Part shown: positions 21,437 through 32,817 of the stretch, in pieces
Layout: every line of letters starts with the position of its first letter
Numbering within the stretch: the stretch's first letter is position 1
Assembly (NCBI GenBank): GCA_019916065.1
Contig: CM034234.1
Span: forward strand, 2,428,963-2,492,962
Length of the DNA stretch: 64,000 nucleotides
Source of the DNA: Vitellaria paradoxa
Lineage: Eukaryota; Streptophyta; Magnoliopsida; Ericales; Sapotaceae
Direction of reading: 5' to 3'
Program-made: the position numbers and the translations under genes
The notes under the pieces: model-generated
The model's input: only the letters and a program-made list of their open reading frames with translations
Database searches by the model: none
What the model was told of the DNA's origin: nothing

Positions 21437-21682
21437 GGTTGGAGTTGAAAACAAAACTTTACAAAATCTGTACGAACATAATTTACGAAATTATAAAATC
21501 TAAATTCTTTATTCACTGCATAAACACATGAGATATTAATTTTTATAATTTTATACAATTTCAAACACATCTTATATTGTCAATCAACACGGAATTATGA
21601 GATAATAAATTTAAATTATTCACTCACTACATAAAATACGAGACATTAATTTTTATAATTTTATAAAACTCCAAACACTCTC
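21437..21682. repeat. two adjacent related MITE-like units
   Basis: The motif gagatattaatttttataat near 21530 and gagacattaatttttataat near 21641 mark two related units of about 120 bp. Both resemble, reversed, the element at 33684-33830 (attaatgtctcgtattttgt). Ends are only roughly placed. Confidence 0.55.
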
Positions 21683-21685
21683 TAA

Positions 21686-22081
21686 GGGCGTGTTTGTTCG
21701 CGGGATAAGGAGGAGGTAGGATTGGAGGAGTAATGAAGTGTTTGTTTGATATCCGTGGAACCCATGGATTGAATGAATAATAAAGGTTTTTGTGGGATGA
21801 GTTATCCCACAGGAGGTGTGGGATGAGTTATCCCACAGGATGTGTGGGATGAGTTATCCCCCATCTCCAGATTGTTTCCCTCCAAGATTAAAAGGTCTAA
21901 AATTATTTTCTATCACATCACATATCAAATCACATCTTTTATCCTACTTTATATCCCACCAACCAAACACCAAAAAAATAATTCCACATAAAAAATTAAT
22001 CATATCTTTTATCCAATCTCATTAGTGAGTCTCACAGTGTTACTTATCCCTCATCATCCAATCCCTCAAACAAACGTAGCC
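21686..22081. mobile_element. 396-bp MITE with TAA duplications
   Basis: Flanking TAA is at 21683-21685 and 22082-22084. Inverted ends are GGGCGTGTTTGTTCG and, reversed, GGCTACGTTTGTTTG. A short run of three tandem copies of gtgggatgagttatccc lies at about 21794-21860. The body matches 7775-8171 in inverse orientation. Confidence 0.8.
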
Positions 22082-22084
22082 TAA

Positions 22085-23049
22085 ATACTTTAGGTCTGAT
22101 TAAAAGAAAATTCCCACTTTAGATAATTGCACTTTAGATCTGTTTTCATATTTTTAACAATTATTTATTTACGTAATTATTAAATTAAAATTTAACGATC
22201 TAAATTTATTCAATTTTTTAATTACAATGTGTAAATAAGTCTAAATCATTGAATTAAAATTTAATAATTTATATATAACTGACACTAGTAACTAATGTCA
22301 TCTACCCTGCGGCCAAATCTAAATGGGTTTGTAAATTGGGTCCCGGCCCCACTCATCAAGACGTTAGGACCACAAAGGAGCAGCTCCATAAATAAGAACA
22401 GCTCACATCAGGATGGGCCCATCGATCTGGACCCTTCCATGTTGCTGAGACATATATTGGTCCAACACCGGCAAATAAATGATTGTCCTCTCAGACGAAC
22501 CCAATCAAAAATAAATAAATAAATAAACAAATAAAAATCTTATTAGCCATGCAATTAACTAATTAGATTTTCACTCGACAAAAGAAGGAAAGGGTACAAT
22601 TCGTAAATTACATAGACCACCTATAAAATTTGGAAGCGATACATTCACCTATTCTGAGAAATTACAGTGGCTCTACTTTTCTTATCACTCAAGGTGTTCG
22701 AGCATATTTCAACTAATTTTTGGGTTCATAAATTTAGCGATTGAATAAGTATTCAACCATTAAAAAAAAAAAAAAAACTTAAGCTAGTGATCATTGAAAG
22801 GCAAATATAGATTTTAATCAACTGAGTCAATTTTATATTTAAATTGACGCTCATTTAAACAGTAAAAGTTTTAAAACATATGAAATAAAATAAAATTATA
22901 TTTTTACCGTAACTAATTCATGCATAAAATACTAAAACTCCATGCACAATTATAACAATAATAATAATAAATAAATATACTTTAAAATAAATAAATAAAT
23001 AAATAAATGAACAACCTGCAAATTGTTTCGCTTAATAGGTGAGTCTTTT

Positions 23050-23080
<31 letters not shown>

Positions 23081-24871
23081 CAAAGTCGTTAAATTACTAA
23101 ATAAGCAAATCTAGTCGAGTTGTTATGGTTAATTTTATTAAAAAAATTAGAAAAAAATCAGTTTTGTTGTTAGATATTTCTTCATGTCACAAATTTTTGT
23201 ATACTATTTTTTATGTTTATTTTTTTTTAAATTAAAAACTAACAACAAAAAAAATATTTGGTGAACTTATTTTCTTTCATTGCCTTGCCAAAATTTATTT
23301 GAAAATTTAGACTTAAAATGGAAAAAGGAAAATCAAGCTTCGTGATTTTCCAGATTGCCTAATTTGCAAAGAGGAGATTAGAAAGGCAAGATTTGAGTTA
23401 ATTTAAAGAGAAATGCACTTACTAATTGTTAAAAGAAAAAAAATAAAACTTTAAATGAGATTAAAATGCTCAAATTAAAAAACAAGAGGCACATCGCAAC
23501 GGACGCGGGCCAACAAACTAACCTCGGTCTTCTGTGTCGGTTCTAAATATTAAATTAGATCGTTAAATTAAAATTTAATAGTTTAAATTTATTTTAAAAA
23601 TTTTTATTTAAAAAATACTTAAATAAACATCGACGTTGCGCAGTACGAGCGTGATGCCACGGACCCCCCCTCCTTCGCAACCCCCTTGCAATTCTTTCCC
23701 GGCTGTGTAAAATTCGAAATTTGCAGTCCACACCCAGCCAGCGACCGCTTAGGGTTGACTTTGGTTTAAAAAAAAAAAAAAAAAGGCCTTGCAGACGTCC
23801 ACGCTCCAGTTCAGCAGATATCAATCATGTAAAATGGACCGCATCACCTCGGTACGTTGGCTTTTTGGCTATTTGTTTGCAGAGTTGAGGTGTGGAAAAT
23901 TTCCAATTTTTCCGGCAAGATTTCAGTTTTCTGAACCCCAAACGGAAACGGGTTGTGCATCTTCGATGATGGGTTTGTCATTCGATCATTGACTTTTTTC
24001 TTTTTTTTTTTTTCTTTTTTTTTTGCTCCCTCAATTAGGTTCATGCCGATTCCTTTTCACAAAGCATTCGCAAGTTAGTCCTGATTTTATATGCGCTATT
24101 GTGACTTTTGAAGAAACCTGGATCAATCTGAGATTATATTTGCTTTATGTATATTTTGTGAGTTTACACGAAACGAAAGGGGGGAAAAAATTAATCTTTG
24201 AAGTGATTTTCTGCTTTCCCCTGGAATAGTTGGTGGTCTTAATGGTATCTCCTTCTATATGGATTTGAAGTCAGGATGTTGACAGGGCCCAAAGGCAAGT
24301 TGAGAAAATATACGAGTGGGGCACTTTGAAGGATGTTTTTCCATTGTCTTTCTAGTGGCTGCGGCACCTTCCCTTCATTTTTAGGCTCTATATTTTGGCT
24401 TAGAAACCATAATGATGATTAGCGCAACCATTTTCAAGCTTTATGGCTATGATACCATTGCCATTTGGTCTTCTCTATAGTTTGCGTATGTTGGTTGCTA
24501 AATCTGCTACCAAACTTGCAACTCTGGACATGATTGTGGATGAATCTGAGTTTGGATGAAGCACCCTTTGTTTCAAACAAAGCTGAGAATTAGTAAAATT
24601 CCACAAACCTTCCCCAAAAAAAAAGTTTTAAAAAGGCAACCTTTACTGAAGACAAACTTCATAAACCTTTATTGAAGGGAAATCACTTATTTCCGGAGTT
24701 GCTTACAAATTCACATTATTGGACAAAACAGTAAGATTAGCTGGAACAGGTGCTTATACCTGCCCATTTTGTCCAAGCTTGATGAAGTAAAAATTACTCT
24801 TGAGAGATAACATGTATATTATTGTTTGATATATATCATTTATTTGAATATGATTTCGAAACAATCAAGAG
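22085..24871. other. intergenic, nothing confidently identified
   Basis: It contains short tetranucleotide repeats (aaat at about 22510-22535 and 22989-23007), poly-A/T runs, and a moderately GC-richer part at 23620-23960 that could be a fragment of a transcribed region. I see no domain, no consistent exon structure and no bounded element. Confidence 0.5.
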
Positions 24872-26567
24872 TTAGCCCTTGATGAGTTGACCAATGGTTG
24901 CGAGATTGTATTTGAAAATGATCCAATATGCCTTCTCTGTTGGGTGTGTTGCATCCCAAAATACGTACTGGAAAGCATCAGAGCAAACGGGAACCGTTTG
25001 ATTGCACGGTGGTCCTATTTCATACAGTCCAGTTCCACAGCAACCCACGTTGACCTTAGTAAAACCTATAAGAAACATTTTGACAAATCCAAGAAAACAG
25101 GTGGATATTTTTAGATGTTCCCAGGAAATCTTTGCAGGATTGAAAAATTAGTACGAGAATTATCTACCGACCATAGGTGCCGGGGTTCTGTATCATGTTG
25201 AGGAGAGGTTTTTCAAAATCAATGTAAGCAATCTTTGCGCCAGACTTTGATAAATTCATCTGCAAGGTTTTCAATTTATCCTGGAGTAACAAATTGAAAC
25301 TGCTCGTAAGGTTATTAAACTGATCAAGACAATTACGTTCCGGAGATGGACTCGGTGACAATCCCCGAAGCTCAGTGATAGCAACGGGGAGGCAACCCAG
25401 CGGTGGTAGACCATTTACTGCAATTCTCCGAGCCCCTTGATCGAATAATCCCTGTAAGCTAACAACAGAAAACTTGAATCTTTTTTTCTTGACGAGAAAG
25501 AGTTTATTAGTAGAAATATATACAAAAATAGGTATGAAAGAAACTGTTTTTTTTTTTTTTTCCCTCCCAATATTTGATTTGATATTTTCTAGGTTCTAAG
25601 ATTCAAACCTGCACAAATTGTTGAATAAGTTGCAACAAGAATTGCTCGTAATCTGGAAGAAGCGTACCATTCCGATATCCGCCCTTCCCTTCGCCAAAAT
25701 AAGTGAAAGCAAAATCACCTGATCCTGCATTCATGTAAAAGACAGCATTCGAGATCTGAGTTCTAGCTTTCTTCTTTCCAATTCTCTTCTCGAGCTTCAT
25801 CTTGTACTGTTTGAAATACTCCAACTGCTGTGACATTGAGATTACATTCTGAAACAGAACCATGCATCCATCATCGGTGGAAAATTTAGTTTGAAATTTG
25901 CGATCCTAATTATAATATTGTTGGATATACACGGGGTGTATGGGTGTTCTAACAAGTACTGTTAAAGTGCCTTTCAAAAAGTTGAACGTAATTGTTTGAA
26001 AATGTGATTGTGTGTGTGCGTGCGTGTGTGTGTGTGAGAGAGAGAGAGAGAGACGTTCAGGGTTGCTGTAATGGGATCATATCCACTGGTTCCGGAGCCA
26101 AAACTAACTGCGGTCACTGACTCCTCCAACTTAAGCTTTGGGTCCAAATACGGACGCTGATAGTTTACAACACCCAAGTAGTATGCTGCACTTAAACACA
26201 ACCCAATTAGCACACGATTCAATTATACATGCAGATGTTACACATAACACATTTTGCTGGGAAATTAAACAGGTAAAAAGTAAAATTGAAGCCCACCAAA
26301 AAAATCAGGGAAAAGTCTCCCATTTGAGAACCTTCCTGTTGGCATGTGCCTCACAAAGTCTCTACCATAAGGTGGAAAGTTGCTCCTAACCGTAGTCTGA
26401 ATATAGTTATTGTTTCCAGGATCAACAAAAGAGTCCCCGAATGTGTAAATAGATCGGAACGAGGGAATGAAGGTTTTCAGGGGTTGAGTTTGAGATTTGG
26501 AAACAAACGTCAACATGAAGAGAAAAAAATGAATAAAATGACACCGAGATTGTCTAAAGGAACTCAT
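24872..26567 (-). CDS. secreted GDSL esterase/lipase
   Basis: Five exons on the minus strand (26567-26297, 26185-26055, 25848-25609, 25451-25172, 25065-24872) with GT-AG borders and matching phases encode 371 residues, normal for plant GDSL enzymes, which hydrolyse or transfer esters, often in the cell wall or apoplast. A hydrophobic N-terminus (about residues 10-22) is a likely signal peptide. Block I is FGDSF with nucleophile Ser46; block V is DATHPTE with Asp345 and His348; the block II glycine lies in [10 protein letters not shown]. Block III, normally G-x-N-D, reads GSGD (176-179), so the oxyanion-hole asparagine is a glycine. Intron 2 begins with a microsatellite (26018-26053, GT then GA on the plus strand). 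Five exons are typical of the family. Substrate cannot be told from sequence. Confidence 0.93.
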
Positions 26568-28330
26568 GGTAACCTCAACTAGTTTTCTAGCCTGGTGCCT
26601 TCATGTATTGGTTCATTCAGAATTTATAGTGAAGGTGACCAAGATGAAACAAAGAAATGGCAGGACAAGTATGCCCCTAGTCAACTGAGATTTATCTATT
26701 TGCCACACCACTCACATTACCAAGTCTTCAAGAATCATTGGTGGCCGGGAATGTTGAATTTGGACATTCAATGGTGTGCCTTACAAGCTAATTATTTCAT
26801 TCAATCACCTCTAAGAATCTACTACACAAGTTGGGACATTCGGTGGTGTGTAATTACACTTGAAAAGTGTAATTACAAACTATAATTTAGAGTATAAATC
26901 ATGCATTTATTTAATTAGTTTAAAGTTTTTAGTTAATTTTTATTATTTATGGTGTTTTGTTTTCAAAATGCAGGAAAGAAATAGAAATCATCAAAATTAG
27001 CAATGGTAAGGAGGATGATGAAGTCATTGTTGTCTGGACATTCTGTCACTCGATCCAGACAGTAGCAAAAAAGCAAAAGGTAGAGAAAACTGAAGGAGAA
27101 AATATGAAATTGGACCTTACTAATGTCCGGACACCCTAGTTGAGCGGTCCGAACACTAGCAATTATTATGCATGGGATTTTTAAGTTTAGGTCTTTTGGA
27201 GTCGCATGTATATTCTATGTTTCTATCAGCCGACATATGCACATTTTTCTAGTTTTCGAGAGTTAAAATAATGCAATTGAGAGATTATTATTTGATTTTT
27301 AAAGCAATTTCAACTCTACTTGTTCGTCGATTCGACTATGACTTTACATTGAAGGACGGTATTTTTAATATTTCGATTTAATGGAAGTTTTATTCCGTTT
27401 AATCATTGTTTTTATTTACTTTTTGTGTGATAAAACCATGCTTGGCGGAGCCCTTTTTATCTTGATTCAACGAATAAAGGAAGGGTGAAACATTCGATCA
27501 ATCCGACGTGTGTAGGGTTATGCATGCGATGTAAAAACATTCATGTGTAGTTCTATCTTTTCGTCTCAGTTTTAATTTTATTTATTATCAAAAAATATTT
27601 AGAAATTAAAACCCTTGATTATATTCTCTATAATTACTGGTAAGAATTTTTGATTTAACCATTTTTGAAATAAATAAATTAGAGTTGAACCAAAAAATAA
27701 TATAAAAGAAAATTTTTCAGTTATATAATCTTAAACGTGAATATAAAACCGTCTTTTGGAAACTTAAAAATTTTCATGAAAATATTTTCTGATTTACTTT
27801 TTCATTACGTGAAACCTAAATCATAGTAATTTATACATCGGATTGTGAAAAGCGATTTCACTCAAAATTGAAAGTTGAATCAAGATTTCATTTATTTGAT
27901 TTCCATTCTACTACAAACTAATTTGCTATTCTAATTTTGTTTGTTGATAGTGTTAGAATTTACATAGATTGTTTACTGTTTTTAAGTACTCAAATTACCT
28001 TAGTTTAATTTCATTTAATTGGTTTAATTTATTTGAACATTAAATTGATTAGAGATTCTAAAAAATTTATTCTCATAAAACAATTGAAAATCTTTCATTT
28101 TTAAATTGAATAGTAGTTAGTTTGTAACCTTTAAAACCTAGAAACCATCATATTAAGTTCCTTGAAAATTTGACCTCGATCTCATTGAGTTAAGACTACA
28201 CTGTATATCCTTACACTTAAGAGTTAAAGTTATAATTGCATTATTTAGAGGCGATCTGTGTCTCACGAGTTATTTCATTCAATCACTTCTAAACCTCTAG
28301 TTTACAAGTTGTCAATAAGTTAATTTTAAG
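26568..28330. repeat. noncoding repeat remnant bounded by about 80-bp direct repeats
   Basis: The block ttatttcattcaatcac followed by tctaa...acaagttg occurs at about 26793-26840 and again at about 28270-28312, each followed at a distance by gtaattacaa. Between them lie about 1.4 kb of noncoding DNA with ordered, retroelement-like sequence (for example tccggacaccctagttgagc near 27126). This could be an old retroelement remnant or an insertion with duplicated flanks. No coding region is supported. Confidence 0.4.
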
Positions 28331-30232
28331 TAATTACAAGGTTGGCATTCGATGTGAGTGTGTGTGTGATATATAAGTCCCATCTACAAACCAAGTTTTA
28401 TTTTGGTTTGATAGGTTGGGTTAGTTCAAAAAAAAAAAAAATTAAAACTGCGTGCATGTATCTAGTGCTCCATTCTCTCTATAAGTTATTCCGTTCAGTT
28501 TTGCTTTCAGCCCAAGGGAGTTACAGTAGGTAGATATCCCATATCAGGATGTTAAGATATGTGTGTGGGGTGTACAAGTCCACCTTTGACTTGGTTTGAT
28601 AGGTTAGGTTAGTTAAATAAAAAAAAAAAAGTAATTGCAAGGTCAATTATTTAACATTAGTGGTAGTTAATCAAAAAGGTATTCAAAGTACCTGTTCTTG
28701 ATAATATCAAAAGAACATTCCTTAGTATGCTTGGTGCAGTGTGAAGATGACAATAAGATTTTACTGTGAAAGTTTTTTACTTTATTTTGGATATTCGTCA
28801 AAAATTATATTTAATTGTTAATTTTATTTTATTGAAAATTAGTTTTAGAATATTTTGTTTAGCTTAGGTATCACGTTAGAATATTCTAACTGTGAAAATA
28901 ATTTAGTTTTCATATTTTATATTATTTAACTTTTTTATTTTTTAATTAGGATTTTCTATTTAAAAATTATAAACTCATAAATTTGAGGAGTTTTTAATTA
29001 ATAGAATAATTTTTAGAGATTTATTTTTTTCTCATATTTGTTTGTGTGTTTTGAATTGGTATACAAATTTCACAAAATTCCTTGCATCATTGCTTCACTA
29101 TGTGACAAATGAATTGTTGCTTAATTTATTCGTTGAGATAGCATTTTGGTTTTCATTTTGTGGACGAACTACGTACCTAGTAAAATTTGAGTATTTATGA
29201 ATAACCTTTTGTTTTGCTTTGCTAAACTTGTTTTTTGGAAGCAGAAAAGTCCAAGCTTTTGTGGTGTATGAGCTGTATAGCTTGTGTGAACGATATAGAA
29301 ATAACAAGATGATTGAATTGTTTTCAGTGCAAAACAAGCCACTTGGCAAGGTTATTAAGAGGATATAGGAAGCACTTAGGGCTAAAGTTTCTGGCAGTGT
29401 GCTACTCAATGAAGATTCCACTTATTTGGACCCACCTGATGCATCGTTTGGTGTGTCAAAAATAAGATAAAACAAATTAAAATCTTAACAACCTTTAAAA
29501 ATTACTCTCATTCTCAATTATATTTTTACATATTCTTATTTTTACTAATTTAAAAAAAATTTAATATTTCACTTAAAAAAATAAAAAACCTGGAAGAAAA
29601 TTAATCGAGTGTGAAATTTTTCTTTGGTAATCATATTTTCTGAGTCGAAATCTTTCAAACGAATACCATTGTGATCTAGGTCAACGAAATTATTGAATTC
29701 GTTAGAACAGATTTGAAAAAATTATTTTAATGAATTACTACTGTTCATCTCTAACAAAACGTGATTTGGAGAGAAAGAGAGAGAGAAAGAAATGAAGAAA
29801 CTATTAGGTGTGCAAAGATTTTTTTGAATTTATTAGAAAGGTACCACTGTTCATCTTTAAAAAATGTGATTTAGAGAGAGAGAAAAACTATTAATTGTGC
29901 CGAGATTTTTTAAATCCGTTAAAACGGACTTGAGAAAACTATTTTAACAATTGTTCATTTTTTAAAAATATAATTTGAAAAAAATACCAAATATTTAAAT
30001 TTAACAAAAATTACCTTTTATTTTATTTTTCTTTATTTTTTTTCCACCTTAAATGCGCTGATATAAATATCCTTGGTCAGATTGACAACCACTTCCCGGA
30101 TAATGGACGGCCAGGCTTTTCCCATTATTCTTGTAAATCTAATAATTGCTCTGCAGTATGAGCTGACTTAACAGTTCTACAGAAATTGGGTTTGGCACAT
30201 ACTGAGACTACGATGCCTATGAACGAAATGAT
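28331..30232. other. mostly noncoding spacer
   Basis: It has two near-duplicate short blocks (ttggtttgataggttgggttagtt at about 28403 and its relative at about 28591), AG repeats near 29770-29885, and one coding-like fragment listed separately. No intact gene. Confidence 0.45.
29240..29470 (+). pseudogene. unrecognised coding-like fragment with an internal stop
   Basis: One plus-strand frame reads as protein-like sequence of mixed composition, with VVYELYSLCERYRNNKMIEL early and VLLNEDSTYLDPPDASFG late, interrupted by a TAG near 29367 and ending at TAA 29468-29470. Its codon use differs from the surrounding AT-rich filler. I do not recognise the family. It could be a broken exon of a host gene or of a transposon, or chance. 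Confidence 0.25.
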
Positions 30233-30382
30233 CCTCACTCCGTTTGCTTCACAGACAAATAATAAAAACTTTTTTAAATTTTTATTAATTTTATATCACA
30301 TTAATTTTTTTTTTTAACAACACATATTGTGAACTCTTAATTTATCTTAATTTATCTTATTTTTTTCACTACAAACATACCG
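30233..30382. mobile_element. about 150-bp Tourist-like MITE (8308 family)
   Basis: It starts near ctcactccgtttgc and ends at caaacataccg followed by TAA (30383-30385). The body carries acaacacatattgtgaactc and repeated tttatctta, matching the 8308 copy. The left duplicate is not preserved. Confidence 0.6.
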
Positions 30383-30507
30383 TAAGTAACTTTCAAAACT
30401 ATAGATTAATTAATTAGGTCCTGCAAACATCTTAAAATGGAATCCCAACAATTTGGCAGCAATTTAAGAAAGACAATGCACAGGTTGGTGATAATACATT
30501 TTGATAA

Positions 30508-31377
30508 GGTTCATTTGGTAACACTATTATTATTATTATTTTTTTTTTACAATTATATGTTTATATTTTTTATTTTTTATTATTATTTTCTTTATTTAAA
30601 ATAAAAATTAAAACTGTGTTTAAAAATATAATTTTATTTACAATTACTAATTTTTTATTTTTAAAAATTAATTGAATTTAATAAATATATTTTATATTAA
30701 ATTAATTTAATTATACTATTTATTAAAAATAATTGAATAAAATATAAATATTATATCATTTAATTCAGTAAATATAAAATATATTAATTATAATTTAATT
30801 ATTTACTAAGAATAATCGAATAAAATATATTTTATAATAATTTAAATAATTTAATTACGATATTTATTAAAATAATTTAATAAAATATATTTAATATTAT
30901 ATAAATTAATTAGTAAATTAAATTTAGTTACATTAAATAATTTAATTATAATATTTATTAAAAATAGTTTAATAAATTATATTTATATTAATTAAGTTAT
31001 TTATTAAATTAAATTAATATATTTTATTTTATTATTTATTAAAAATAATTTAATAATATATATTTCTTATTAATTAAATTATATTTAATTATATTATTTA
31101 TTAAAAATAATTTTAGTTTAATAAAATATTTGAATAAAATAATTTATTTAATATGATGTAACAAAAATAGATAACGTATTAGAATTGATAAAATTTTTGC
31201 AACAAAAAAAAGATTGTGAAAACACATTTTTTCTGTTTTTGTTTTTCTATTTAAGCTTTCATTTTTTTGAAACAAAAAAAACGTAAATAAATTTAATAAA
31301 TATGTTTCTCTTACCAATTTATAAAATTTTAAAAATATAAAAAAAAAATAAAAAACAAAAATATTATCAAACGGGTC
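30508..31377. mobile_element. 870-bp AT-rich Tourist-like element (14098 family)
   Basis: TAA flanks are at 30505-30507 and 31378-31380. Ends are GGTTCATTTGGTAACAC and, reversed, GACCCGTTTGATAATAT. It has the same architecture as 14098-15109: a core of almost only A and T between more complex subterminal stretches. No coding capacity. Confidence 0.72.
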
Positions 31378-31380
31378 TAA

Positions 31381-31635
31381 ATGTCCAAATGTGCGGATTT
31401 AACGTTGGTGTTCATAATGTTTTGTTAACTATACCGTGATAACCCCCCTCCCCCGGGGGGGGGGGGAGAGCGGTGTTGTATATAGTGAAAAACAGTGCTC
31501 CCACTCAAGTACCGAAGCCCCATATTCAAGTCACCTCAATCGTATTTTTCTAAGAAAACATATTTAAGGTTCTTTTTACTTGTAATATATATATATAATT
31601 AAATTTCTTTTGGGCAAGAACTAGTTAAATTCTTA
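31381..31635. other. spacer with C/G palindrome
   Basis: About 31445-31471 reads a run of C then a run of G (cccccctcccccgggggggg), able to fold back on itself, in otherwise AT-rich DNA. Confidence 0.5.
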
Positions 31636-32070
31636 TAATATGTTTGGTTGGATGAAAAATAGAAAGCAAATAAGAAGGAGAGAGGATAATACTTCATTTT
31701 CTTTGTTTTGTTGGAGGAAAAAGTGAAGAGAAAGGAAAATGAGGTGAAAAAGTGGGTAGAAAGATAAGGGATGAGTTCCACCTATTTTTATCTTTCTAAA
31801 TTTGGGAGGAAAAGAGAAGGGAGAGGAGAGAAGAGAGAGAGAGAGAGAGAGAGAACTATGATAAAAAATAAAAAATTGGGACCCACATGTCGTAAAATAA
31901 TTTTTAATTCAAAAAAATAAATTATAACATATATATATATATTCATTTTTCTTCCTTTCACTTTTCCATTCAATCAAACACATTTCCTTCTTTCTACTTT
32001 TTTTTTCCTCTCTTTATTCCTTTCTCTCACTTTTCTTTCCTCCCACATTTTCTTTGTACCAAACGGAGCA
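31636..32070. mobile_element. 435-bp MITE with long imperfect inverted repeats
   Basis: TTA flanks are at 31633-31635 and 32071-32073. The left arm (tgtttggttggatgaaaaat, then purine-rich) is complementary to the right arm (pyrimidine-rich, ending gtaccaaacggagca). Near the middle is a GA repeat at 31832-31852. Non-coding. Confidence 0.62.
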
Positions 32071-32073
32071 TTA

Positions 32074-32451
32074 GCATGTGTTTGATTGAGGTATTAGAGA
32101 GGAAGATTGGATTAATTTTTTTCCTTAATATTTGATTCCACAAAGTAGTCTAAATATGAAATTTAGAGTCAACGGTTTATATTTGTCAAAATGGGAAATA
32201 TATAACAATATCACAAGAAGTGTTATTATATATTTCTATCTCTGAATTAGTTTCTTGTCAAAATTTAAAAATTTAAAATTATATTTTATCAATTTTTTTA
32301 CCAAATGATAAGTCTTACCCAACTTGTTTTATATTCTAACAATTAATTAAAGATAAAAAAAATAATTTTATTTTATATTAATTTCTATTTGTATTTAGAT
32401 AGTATTAGTTATCCTTTTCTATCTTATCCCTCCAATCAAATCAAATGTTGC
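32074..32451. mobile_element. about 378-bp MITE abutting the previous one
   Basis: It starts gcatgtgtttgattgaggt right after the TTA shared with the preceding element and ends near ccaatcaaatcaaatgttgc; the ends are inverted and imperfect. It resembles the 7775/21686 family in its ends. The right target duplicate is not seen. Confidence 0.5.
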
Positions 32452-32662
32452 CCCCGGGGAAGGTTCCTTTGGTCACGTTGATCTTGATAGCTATCATTTT
32501 CTACGCATTCCTTTGTGGCTTTTATTTTTCTTTAGAATGCGGAGGGGTGCACTTTGATCAAACATGGCGGCTCAAAAAGGACTGCCATAGTGTCAGAGCT
32601 CCCACGCACTTATATATTCAGTCTTAGTCGTGCTGCTAATTATACGATTTTGGATTCTTTAA

Positions 32663-32814
32663 TAGGTTGTTTGGAAAAAAAAAAATGAGATAAAATGAGA
32701 TAATTATGATTTGAAGAGAATTCGTAATACGTGTAATAAAAAAAAATTAATGTAATATAAAATTAACAGAAATTTATAAATTTTTTTAGAGATTTTCAAC
32801 AAACTAAACGACCC
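32663..32814. mobile_element. 152-bp Tourist-like MITE (8308 family, reversed)
   Basis: TAA is present on both sides (32660-32662 and 32815-32817). The inner motif ttcgtaatacgtgtaat is the reverse of the family signature. Ends are GGTTGTTTGG and, reversed, GGGTCGTTTAG. Confidence 0.72.
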
Positions 32815-32817
32815 TAA

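Noticed and set aside
23620..24230. Possible gene in the GC-richer stretch near 23.6-24.2 kb
   Set aside because: Short frames without domains or consistent splice sites. It may be transcribed noncoding DNA, but nothing can be supported.
26018..26053. Break in the GDSL gene caused by the GT/GA microsatellite
   Set aside because: It falls entirely within intron 2 next to a usable donor; the coding phases on both sides fit.
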